Origin: Bacteroidota bacterium
GTDB lineage: Bacteria; Bacteroidota; Bacteroidia; Chitinophagales; BACL12
NCBI GenBank assembly: GCA_016718035.1
Contig: JADKEK010000002.1
Span: 310,001-374,000, forward strand
Direction: 5' to 3'
Length of the DNA stretch: 64,000 nucleotides
The notes beneath the pieces were generated by a model, which was not told where the DNA came from, did not search any database, and saw only the letters and a list, made by a program, of their open reading frames with translations. Shown here one piece after another: positions 9,020 to 16,811 of the stretch (position 1 is the first letter of the stretch; each line of letters opens with the position of its first letter). The position numbers and the translations under genes are program-made.

Positions 9020-9530
9020 TAATTCGAAGCTCAAAGTTGTCACTATTTTGGTATGTAGGGACGAATTGCATGCGTCCTTACATACCAAAGTAGTGACAAT
9101 TGTGTTGGACATATCCGGTATAGGTGCCTTCACCAATTACATATACCCAATTTGCAGTTGAAAAATATTTAGAATGGTTCGCAATATTTTGTTTTGGTTT
9201 ATTAATTCTTTTAGTCTTTTAACAATGATGAAATCTTAATTTTTGCATGACCAATCGAATTTGATTATTGTTGTAAGGACGCATGAAATTCACCCCTTCG
9301 ACAATGGTCAAATTCTAAATTTTGAGTTGACCAAAAGATTTTTTAGTTTAATTAAACCTGCTATCTAATTATTATCCAATCCAGCCGATTTTTTTTATCG
9401 TAAGGACGCATGCAATTCGTCCCTACGATAAAAAAAAATCTTAATTCTGAGTGCTATTATAATTTCACGATTTCTTTTAATTTTTGAAAGTTATTAAAAA
9501 TTCCATCAATTAATAATCTTATGGTGTTAG
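9020..9530. repeat. Right 511-bp direct repeat flanking the second RAYT gene
   Basis: Direct copy of 7888-8397. Its last bases, ATGGTGTTAG at 9521-9530, match the first codons of the RAYT gene (ATGGCGTTAG), after which similarity stops. REP hairpins lie at about 9053-9094, 9272-9302 (degenerate) and 9398-9432. No gene is supported between 8964 and 9653. Confidence 0.82.
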
Positions 9531-9597
9531 CAAATACTTTTTTGATTAAAATATCAAATCCACCTTCATAAAAAAATCAAATGACATACTTATTAAA

Positions 9598-9628
9598 AAA
9601 AAACAGGACTACCCTTTTGGAGTAGTCC
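9598..9628 (-). terminator. Rho-independent terminator of the 486-aa secreted protein gene
   Basis: On the minus strand a stem of GGACTAC with GTAGTCC is followed by seven T residues. It lies about 25 bases after the stop codon at 9654. Confidence 0.8.
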
Positions 9629-9653
9629 CGCCCTTAAACTTAAAATTCACAAT

Positions 9654-11114
9654 TTATTCAACAATTAAAGTTTTGGTAACTGATGTATTACCGGTGTTTA
9701 TTTTAACCATATACATACCTGAAGCCAACGTATTTCCTAAAGAAATTGTTTGCTTAGGATTTCCATTTTCAATAGTATTTGTAGTTTGATAAACAACTGC
9801 ACCTGTTGAAGAATAAATAGCAATATTTATTGCATCAGCAGTAAGTGAAGCGGTTTGAACCTGAATAGTGAAATCACCATTGTTAGGATTTGGATAGATA
9901 GCAAATACATCATCATTTGCACCTGCCAATTTACAAGAAGTTGTTACAACAACTGTAGCTGATTTTGTGCAACCTGCAGGTGTTGTTTCTTTTAATTTAT
10001 AATTACCAATTGAAGTAGCAACTAAATTTAATGGAGCACCAACTATGGCAACACCATCTTTGTACCATTGATATGTGCTACCAACGCCAATTTTTCCTTT
10101 TAATAATACTGAACCTGTTGCACAAATGTCAAGGCTGCCTACAGGTTGAATTTTTGGTTTTGGTTTAGAAACAACTAAAGTGGTTGCAGCAGATTGTGCA
10201 AATGCAGTTCCCTGAGAAATAACAACACTATAATTACCAGCCTGATTAGCAGTATAATTTGAAGAAGTTGCACCAGGAATACTTACACCATTTTTCTTCC
10301 ATTGATATCCTGTATAACCTGTTGGCGCTGCAAAAGCCTGGGTTGTTCCTGAACAAATAGTAACAGTTCCAGCAGGAGCAATTGTAGTATTAATAAAATC
10401 GCAAGTTCCCCAAATTACCGGATCAAGTGTTGCGTTATCAGTAACTACTAAAGCTCTATTGGTAAATCCGAAGTTGGTAACTGTGCAAGGAGAACCTTCA
10501 GTTAAAGCTTCTTGGCCAGTCCATGCATCATAAGCAAATTTATATTCATATGTGCCCGGAGCCAAAGTAATAGTGATAGCCCAAATGCCATCGCCATCAA
10601 CATCGCTCATAGGAGCACAACCACCGCACCATCCGTTAAAATTGCCATTTACTTCCGGAGTAGTATAAGTTTCTGCTACTCCGTTCATGTTTACCTGAAA
10701 AGTGATATCATATAATGAGCCTGCTCCACAATCATCACAACTTGCCCAACAAACCGGATCCATTACTATGTCAGCTGCATCAACTACTAACGAGCGATTG
10801 GTGAAGCCAAAATTGGTAACAGTACAAAATGTTCCCGGTACAAGGTTTTCCTGACCAGTCCAGCTGTCGTAAGCAAATTTGTACTCATAAATTCCAGGTG
10901 AAAGGGCAATGGTAACTTCCCAAATTCCGTCTAAATCCGGGTCACTCATCGGCGCACAGCCACCGCACCAACCGTTAAAACTGCCGTTTACCTCAGGTGT
11001 GGTAAAAGGATCAGCAACTTCATTCATGTTCACCTTGAAGGTGACATTGTAGGTTTGAGCCGTGGCAAAAAGGCTGAAACCCAATAGCACAAAGAAAAGC
11101 GTAAGATTTTTCAT
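9654..11114 (-). CDS. Secreted T9SS protein with two glucan-binding repeats and Ig-like domains
   Basis: 486 residues. A signal peptide ends at ATAQ (residue 20). Two CBM48-like repeats follow (about 20-130 and 133-240), each with EVNG(S/N)FNGWCGGCAPMSD and YEYKFAYD, close relatives of the five repeats in the 1019-aa protein. Next come two Ig-like domains (about 250-395; GYQWKKNGVSIPG and STYQWYKDGVAI) and a T9SS type A sorting domain from about residue 405 (AIYPNPNNGDF). There is no catalytic domain. It is divergent from the Nudix regulator gene and shares the operator at 11161-11183. Inferred role: beta-glucan capture at or outside the cell surface. Confidence 0.85.
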   Translation of the reverse strand: MKNLTLFFVLLGFSLFATAQTYNVTFKVNMNEVADPFTTPEVNGSFNGWCGGCAPMSDPDLDGIWEVTIALSPGIYEYKFAYDSWTGQENLVPGTFCTVTNFGFTNRSLVVDAADIVMDPVCWASCDDCGAGSLYDITFQVNMNGVAETYTTPEVNGNFNGWCGGCAPMSDVDGDGIWAITITLAPGTYEYKFAYDAWTGQEALTEGSPCTVTNFGFTNRALVVTDNATLDPVIWGTCDFINTTIAPAGTVTICSGTTQAFAAPTGYTGYQWKKNGVSIPGATSSNYTANQAGNYSVVISQGTAFAQSAATTLVVSKPKPKIQPVGSLDICATGSVLLKGKIGVGSTYQWYKDGVAIVGAPLNLVATSIGNYKLKETTPAGCTKSATVVVTTSCKLAGANDDVFAIYPNPNNGDFTIQVQTASLTADAINIAIYSSTGAVVYQTTNTIENGNPKQTISLGNTLASGMYMVKINTGNTSVTKTLIVE

Positions 11115-11160
11115 AGAAAAGCGTTTAGGTTAAAGTGAAATAATGGGATAAATGTAATTA

Positions 11161-11183
11161 CTTTTTGTAATTTTTACAATAAG
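11161..11183. promoter_or_regulatory. Operator palindrome, copy B, in a divergent promoter region
   Basis: Arms CTTTTTGTAAT and TTTACAATAAG match the perfect palindrome at 7673-7695 with two mismatches in the right arm. To the right, three bases away, is TATTTTTA (11187-11194), and a consensus TACATTTG box stands at 11205-11212, 16 bases before the regulator ATG. To the left on the minus strand, four bases away, is TACATTTA (11156-11149) reading toward the 486-aa protein gene. One operator can thus control both genes, giving autoregulation. Confidence 0.7.
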
Positions 11184-11228
11184 TATTATTTTTATAATCT
11201 TGTTTACATTTGCCGGATAGAGATTTGT

Positions 11229-11954
11229 ATGGCTAAAACAAACAAAACCCTTAGAAGGCGAAATGAATACCAAATTTATGATGTGCCTATTGATTCTTTT
11301 TTCGAATTGGCATTCAGCATAGACTGTGTGGTATTCGGCTATGGAAAGAAGGACTTACAGGTATTACTAACTCAGCGCGGAGCCGAGCCCTACAAGGGTT
11401 TGTGGGCGTTACCGGGCGACTTGGTTTACCCTGATGAAGACCTCGATACCTCAGCCGGAAGAGTATTAAAAGCACTTACCAGTCTGCCTGATTTGAACTT
11501 TGAACAGGTGCATACGTTTGGTGCGGTAGACAGGCATCCGTTGGGTAGGGTGGTTACTGTAGCCTATTATGCTATTGTAAATATGAAGGGTTTTAACCCA
11601 AAAGCAGCTTTTTGGGCCGACAAAGCGAAGTGGCACAGTGTTAAAAATTTGCCAAAGTTAGCTTTCGACCACAGGGATATTATTGATTATTCCTATAAAA
11701 AGCTAAAAGAAAGTACCATGACTAAACCATTGTGGAATGGTGTGATTGAAGAAAAATTCACGCTCACTCAACTACAATCGTTTTTTGAAACGGTGCTCGA
11801 CAAAAAATTTGATAAAGGTAATTTCAGAAAAAAAATTGACCTTTTCCAATATGTAAAAGAAACCGAAGAGTTTGAAAAAGATGTGCCTTATCGCCCATCA
11901 CGATTATTCAAATTCGACAAAAAACTCTATCAGAAAAATGAAGAATCCAGTTAG
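11229..11954 (+). CDS. Nudix-domain transcriptional regulator (NrtR/AraR-like)
   Basis: 241 residues: an N-terminal Nudix fold (about 25-150, SIDCVVFGYGKKDLQVLLTQRG, GLWALPGDLV) and a C-terminal winged-helix region (about 160-230, FTLTQLQSFFETVL, NFRKKID). This is the layout of NrtR and of the Bacteroides arabinose regulator AraR, in which the Nudix domain senses a ligand. The Nudix box position (GDLVYPDEDLDTSAGRVLKAL) lacks the REXXEE residues needed for hydrolysis, so it is probably a sensor, not an enzyme. A 23-bp palindrome lies 46 bases upstream, and two more lie before glucan-binding and glucan-degrading genes. It overlaps the downstream hydrolase gene by 17 bases. Likely a sugar-responsive repressor; the effector cannot be read from the sequence. 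Confidence 0.82.
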   Translation: MAKTNKTLRRRNEYQIYDVPIDSFFELAFSIDCVVFGYGKKDLQVLLTQRGAEPYKGLWALPGDLVYPDEDLDTSAGRVLKALTSLPDLNFEQVHTFGAVDRHPLGRVVTVAYYAIVNMKGFNPKAAFWADKAKWHSVKNLPKLAFDHRDIIDYSYKKLKESTMTKPLWNGVIEEKFTLTQLQSFFETVLDKKFDKGNFRKKIDLFQYVKETEEFEKDVPYRPSRLFKFDKKLYQKNEESS

Positions 11955-13287
11955 CAACTTTTGCAAATTTGTAACATCAGCCCTATTGTTTGTGGCATTT
12001 ACACAACCTGTTTTTTCACAAGCAATTCCGGTCACGATACAACAAGATGCAGATGACAACTGGACATTATTTCGCAACAACGAACCTTATTATGTTAAAG
12101 GTGTTGGCGGCAGCGTTGAACTCGACAAGGCTGTTAGTATTGGAGCAAATTCTATAAGAACATGGGGAATTGATAATGCTGGTGAAATTCTTGACGCTGC
12201 GCAAGAAAAAGGTTTAACTGTATTATTAGGATTATGGCTACAACATGAACGTCATGGTTTCGATTATGATAATGCAGAAAAAGTAAAACAACAATTAGCC
12301 CATTTTACTGAAGTAGTAGAAAAATATAAAAATCACCCTGCATTACTCGCCTGGGGTGTCGGTAACGAAGTAGATTTATTTTATACCAATACCAATGTTT
12401 GGTACGCTGTAAATGATATTGCGAAAATGATTCATGAAAAAGACCCGAATCATCCTACCATGACAGTAACAGCAGGATTAGATACAATTGAAACCAGATT
12501 ACTTTTGGAACGTTGTCCCGAAATTGATATTTATGGTATTAATACTTACGGCGATTTAGGTAATGTGGCTAAACAATTACGCACTACCAAATGGAATAAA
12601 CCTTATATGATTACCGAATGGGGACCAAACGGACATTGGGAAGTGCAAAAAACTATTTGGCAAGTTCCTGTTGAACAAAGCAGCAGCGAAAAAGCAATTT
12701 CTTATAAAGAACGTTATGCTAAATATATTGCCGGCGATAGAAAAATGTGTATGGGTTCATACGTTTTTTTATGGGGACAAAAACAAGAAACAACTGCAAC
12801 ATGGTATGGCTTGTTTGATGAAAAAGGATTATCCAGTCAGGCAGTTGATGAACTGGAAAGAATATGGACCGGAAAAGAACCAATTAATACTGCTCCGGTC
12901 TTAACCGATGTAAAATTAAATGGCCAACAAAAAGGTGATTCCGTTTTAATACAACCTTTTAGCACTTGTTCCGCAATTGCAACTGCAACAGATGCCAATG
13001 GCGATAAATTAAAATATGTTTGGGAAGTCGTTTACGAAAGTACCGATATTAAAGCCGGTGGTGATGTGGAAGCAAAACCTGCCGCATTAAAAGGATTAGG
13101 AATTAAAACAAAAGGTAATACCGTAACATTTACTGCTCCCGAAAAAGAAGGTCCTTATCGCCTCTATTTATTTATCTACGATGGCGAAGGACATTATGCT
13201 TATCAAAATATTCCTTTTTATGTTTTACCTGGTGATGCTGCAACAGATAAAGGGCCGGGGGTAATGTGGAAGAAGCAGAGTCTTTAA
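11938..13287 (+). CDS. Secreted clan GH-A glycoside hydrolase (GH2/GH5/GH158-like TIM barrel)
   Basis: 449 residues from the ATG at 11938, which gives a clean signal peptide ending VFSQA (about residue 29); longer frames from 11872 read the regulator gene out of frame. A TIM barrel follows (about 35-310) with the clan GH-A acid/base glutamate in WGVGNEVD (Glu144) and the nucleophile in MITEWGPNG (Glu227). The last 130 residues form an Ig-like domain (TAPVLTDVKLNG, TDANGDKLKYVWEV). The exact family is not certain. It is translationally coupled to the Nudix regulator (17-base overlap), which places it in the putative glucan regulon, so a beta-glucanase or glucanosyltransferase is the most economical guess. 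Confidence 0.75.
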   Translation: MKNPVSNFCKFVTSALLFVAFTQPVFSQAIPVTIQQDADDNWTLFRNNEPYYVKGVGGSVELDKAVSIGANSIRTWGIDNAGEILDAAQEKGLTVLLGLWLQHERHGFDYDNAEKVKQQLAHFTEVVEKYKNHPALLAWGVGNEVDLFYTNTNVWYAVNDIAKMIHEKDPNHPTMTVTAGLDTIETRLLLERCPEIDIYGINTYGDLGNVAKQLRTTKWNKPYMITEWGPNGHWEVQKTIWQVPVEQSSSEKAISYKERYAKYIAGDRKMCMGSYVFLWGQKQETTATWYGLFDEKGLSSQAVDELERIWTGKEPINTAPVLTDVKLNGQQKGDSVLIQPFSTCSAIATATDANGDKLKYVWEVVYESTDIKAGGDVEAKPAALKGLGIKTKGNTVTFTAPEKEGPYRLYLFIYDGEGHYAYQNIPFYVLPGDAATDKGPGVMWKKQSL

Positions 13288-13289
13288 TG

Positions 13290-13775
13290 TGCTGATGGGG
13301 GGATGTGCTGATGTGCTGATTAACAGCCATTAATGTGTGAATGTACCAATGTACCGATGTACCAATTTAACAGCCAATGATGTGATGATGTGCTAATGTG
13401 TTGATGTGCTGATTAACAGCCATTAATGTGCGAATGTACTAATGTGCCGATACCAATTCGAACCGTCCGCTGAGGCGGAAACAGCCAATGATGTGATGAT
13501 GTGCTAATGTGGTGATGTGCTGATTAACAGCCAATAATGTGCGAATGTACCAATGTACCGATGTACCAATTTAACAGCCATGATGTGATGATGTGCTAAT
13601 GTGTTGATGTGATGATTAACAGCCATTAATGTGTGAATGTACCAATGTACCGATGTACCAATTTAACAGCCAATGATGTGATGATGTGCTAATGTGTTGA
13701 TGTGCTGACTAACAGCCATTAATGTGTGAATGTACCAATGTACCGATGTACCAATTTAACAGCCAATAATGTAAT
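13290..13775. repeat. 93-bp tandem repeat, about five copies
   Basis: Units start with TAACAGCCATTAATGTG at about 13321, 13414, 13525, 13617 and 13710, with periods of 92-93 bases apart from one of 111. The long unit carries an insert with a small palindrome (TCCGC-TGAG-GCGGA, near 13466). Units are built from short steps such as GATGTGCTGAT and ATGTACCAATGTACC. The reading frames are all broken, so this is noncoding. Bases 13776-13966 show nothing recognisable. Confidence 0.85.
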
Positions 13776-13966
13776 TATGGGCTAATTCGCGAAGTGTCCG
13801 AAGATATGAAACGGCTGGTTTTATAAGGAAAATTGTATTCGGCGATTATTAATTAATTGATTTGGAGCATCAGCAAGGTAGTGGCTTTTGACTTTTTAGT
13901 ATAATTAAAAGCTAAGGTTTCCATAAAACGTTATAATTATCATGTTAATGGTAATATAATTCCAAT

Positions 13967-14677
13967 TTAATCTCCCATTTTCTCTTTAAACGTTATCATT
14001 CCACAAGGCACAATTCCAGAGTCATTTGGTGATATGCTCATTTCATAATAAAGGTTTTGTTCTTTCAAGATTAGTGCTGCCCTCGGTGTACCTAATGCTT
14101 GGTATGTGAGTGCTGCCACATAGAAAACATATTCATCATTTGGGTTAATTGTTTTATGCAACGTTGTAGCCTTGTTAAAATTGTTATCCAAAAATGATTT
14201 TATTCCTGTTATACCAAAGTTATACAATGGTATCTTGTCATACGTAAATGTATCTGGCGGCAAAAACAGTTTCAAATAGGAGTCCTTTGGTGAAAAAATT
14301 GTAAAAGAATCAGCCGGGAAATTAATATTGAGTTCTAATGGAAAATTCGTCTCATTTATTACCCTGGTCCAAAATGCAGCAAATGCGAAAAATTTCCCTG
14401 AGGCGTCAAAATATTGATTGCCATTAGGTTCTATACTCCCCCCTTTTGGTAGACTATTTTGTATGGTTATCCTTTTCCCTGTTGAAGTTGTATAAGTAGT
14501 ATCTGTATAGATATATCTTGCTAATTCATTGTGTTGTAATAGTTGACCGTTATTATTATTTAAAGAGTCCTCTGAGGCAAACTCAACTTCGCCCCCAACC
14601 GATTTTGAATTACTGCGTTGCCCACAAGACCAAAAACTTGTTATTGCTAAAATTGAAATAATTATACTTTTTTTCAT
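13967..14677 (-). CDS. Hypothetical lipoprotein
   Basis: 236 residues. The start MKKSIIISILAITSFWSCGQRS is a lipoprotein signal with lipobox FWSC (Cys18). The rest is probably beta-rich, with aromatic, polar strands (FAFAAFWTRVINETNFPLEL, DSFTIFSPKDSYLKLFLPPD). I do not recognise a family. It stands alone on the minus strand next to a serine hydrolase gene, 147 bases away, and no promoter or terminator could be assigned. Confidence 0.65.
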   Translation of the reverse strand: MKKSIIISILAITSFWSCGQRSNSKSVGGEVEFASEDSLNNNNGQLLQHNELARYIYTDTTYTTSTGKRITIQNSLPKGGSIEPNGNQYFDASGKFFAFAAFWTRVINETNFPLELNINFPADSFTIFSPKDSYLKLFLPPDTFTYDKIPLYNFGITGIKSFLDNNFNKATTLHKTINPNDEYVFYVAALTYQALGTPRAALILKEQNLYYEMSISPNDSGIVPCGMITFKEKMGD

Positions 14678-14824
14678 TTATTTTACTCATATTTAATTAC
14701 CTTCTGCGAATTAATTTTTAGAATTCTGCTAATCCCTTGCACTTTTAAAAAGTATTAACAATTCGAAAACTGCATTTGCGTTCAGTAATTATTTAAATCG
14801 TTTAAATTCCGAGCTTTTATAATA

Positions 14825-16630
14825 CTATTTTTCCCATTCCAGATTCAAATCTTTATAAAGCTTTTCAAAAATTTGCACATCATTTTTCTTATCACGATAA
14901 TAATCTATATAAAACTGTAAGAGGCTGGTCCACGTATAATTGTTTCCTACATCGTCGTTTAAATGTGCCTTGTGGATAGCAATTGCTTTATCGTATTCGT
15001 TATTATACAAATACATATTTGCAAGGTTCAATAATAATTCAAGGTCCTCTGGAAACAGTTCTACTGCTCTTTTTAAATAAGCAGCAGATTCAGCGTATCT
15101 TTTATTTTCAAACAAATACAAACTTATTTCATGAAACACCATACTCTCCGATTTTAACGTTTCCGGATTGGTGATTTTTATTGCATTTGGATATTCTTTA
15201 CCATCCACATTTCTTTTGTAACCGACAATATGCCCTGTTGAGTCACTTATAAAGGTTTTGACCGCAGGAAATTCTTCGTTAAAAAATGTATTGGGAGAAC
15301 TAAAATACATTTTCGCATAAGTGCCACTTGTATAAAAATGATATTCATTGTTTCTTTTGCCTACAGCTGCCCAGCTCTGATCATACAGGTAAATTCCTTC
15401 TGCCGGTTTTATTACATCGTCTGAAACGGCGATACTTGTTTTCTTTTTAGGTTCTCTATAGAAATTTTTCCAGTTGTAGGCTTTTGCAATGCTGTTTATT
15501 ATTTCAGCTATTAATCTATATTCCTCTGAATTTATAAAAACAACACAACCATAACCATCTTCCAGACTACCATAAAAATCACCACTAAATCCATCATTAC
15601 CTGCACCGTGTTCAAAATATTTAGCACCGTCCAGATCAACAATAAATGAACCCATAGAAGCTGGTCCATTGTTATACGGCGTTAAATGTTTTTTAACCAT
15701 TTCATCATTCAATACTTTTGAATTTTGTTTACCCTGATAAGCCAATTGCATATCAATTATGTAATTACAAAGATCAGTTGGAGTCATCCACAGTCCCGCA
15801 GCAGCTAATTCAGGATAAACATGATATTTATTGGAAATTGGCGTGCCATCAGATAAATATCCTGTAGCACAAAATGGTTGATTTTTTTTAGAAGGTGGCT
15901 GACTATAAGAGCTATTCACCATTCCAATGGGTTTTAAAATGTTATCATACATCCAGGTATCATAAGCCTGTTTGGTAACATCCGTTAAAATTAATTGAGA
16001 AATGGTAGTTCCCCCTCCTGAATATTCAAACATAACTCCCGGCTCGAACATGCTGCGAACAGGGTCTGTGACAGCAGGTTTTTTGCCATCTAAAACATCA
16101 ATAACGGTTGGAAATGGGTCATTGATATCATGTCCGGGAAATCCATGAACGGACAACCCTGCGTTGTGACTTAAAATATCAGCCAATGTAATTTTTTTTC
16201 CGTTCGAAAGTGAATCGTACGGAAATTTCCATGAAGTCAGGTATGTGTTGATGTCAGTATATAGGTCCAATTGTTGGTCTTGTGCTAATTTCAAAATTCC
16301 CACGGCATTTAAGGATTTGCTGATAGAGCCCGGTTCAAATAAAGTTTCTTTGGTAACAGGTCGTTTTTCTTCCTCATCAGCCCAGCCATATCCTTTAGCC
16401 CAAACCACTTTATAATCTTCAATTACGGCAATACTTACTCCTTTAACATTATATTTCTGCATACGTTCTAAAATAGTGCTTGGTGGTTCGTCATTAAGTA
16501 TAAGATTGCCTGTAACATTATTCTCAACTTCTCTGATTTTTTCCAGTGTTTGTGCCGAATAATTTGTTTGTCCCTTGCAAGCAGTCAAAAGAACCAGAAA
16601 TAAATGTAAACTTGTTATTAGGTATTTCAT
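14825..16630 (-). CDS. Beta-lactamase-family serine hydrolase with C-terminal TPR region (lipoprotein)
   Basis: 601 residues. The start has a lipobox (LLTAC, Cys18). The class C beta-lactamase/PBP4*-like fold (about 50-390) has the SxxK nucleophile motif SISK (Ser102-Lys105), a tyrosine motif YSGGG near residue 204 and the third box HGAGNDGFSG near residue 340. After a beta-rich linker, residues of about 500-585 form TPR-like helices (YAESAAYLKRAVELFPEDLE, LLNLANMYLYNNEYDKAI). Such proteins act as D-Ala-D-Ala peptidases or esterases in the periplasm or at the outer membrane; the substrate is unknown. The fused TPR suggests a protein partner. Confidence 0.85.
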   Translation of the reverse strand: MKYLITSLHLFLVLLTACKGQTNYSAQTLEKIREVENNVTGNLILNDEPPSTILERMQKYNVKGVSIAVIEDYKVVWAKGYGWADEEEKRPVTKETLFEPGSISKSLNAVGILKLAQDQQLDLYTDINTYLTSWKFPYDSLSNGKKITLADILSHNAGLSVHGFPGHDINDPFPTVIDVLDGKKPAVTDPVRSMFEPGVMFEYSGGGTTISQLILTDVTKQAYDTWMYDNILKPIGMVNSSYSQPPSKKNQPFCATGYLSDGTPISNKYHVYPELAAAGLWMTPTDLCNYIIDMQLAYQGKQNSKVLNDEMVKKHLTPYNNGPASMGSFIVDLDGAKYFEHGAGNDGFSGDFYGSLEDGYGCVVFINSEEYRLIAEIINSIAKAYNWKNFYREPKKKTSIAVSDDVIKPAEGIYLYDQSWAAVGKRNNEYHFYTSGTYAKMYFSSPNTFFNEEFPAVKTFISDSTGHIVGYKRNVDGKEYPNAIKITNPETLKSESMVFHEISLYLFENKRYAESAAYLKRAVELFPEDLELLLNLANMYLYNNEYDKAIAIHKAHLNDDVGNNYTWTSLLQFYIDYYRDKKNDVQIFEKLYKDLNLEWEK

Positions 16631-16811
16631 TAGTTAGGTGTTTGTATTTGTAACAATTGTCGATGTCGTTGTATGCTGGATAATGGTATTTTAATATACT
16701 AAGATAGGGGATTACGTCAATGTGCTTCAATAGCAATATCAAAGTATAAATATAATAATTAATCAATCAGCCTTCAGTCCATTTTCAAACCACTCGAACA
16801 GCTAAGCGGAC

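Noticed and set aside
7819..9161. Short open frames at 7819-8004 (minus) and 8970-9161 (plus)
   Set aside because: Both read through the hairpin repeats and are mirror products of the same palindromic sequence; neither has a protein-like composition.
16524..16766. An 80-residue minus-strand open frame at the start of the serine hydrolase gene
   Set aside because: It overlaps the well-supported hydrolase N-terminus in another frame and has no protein-like features.
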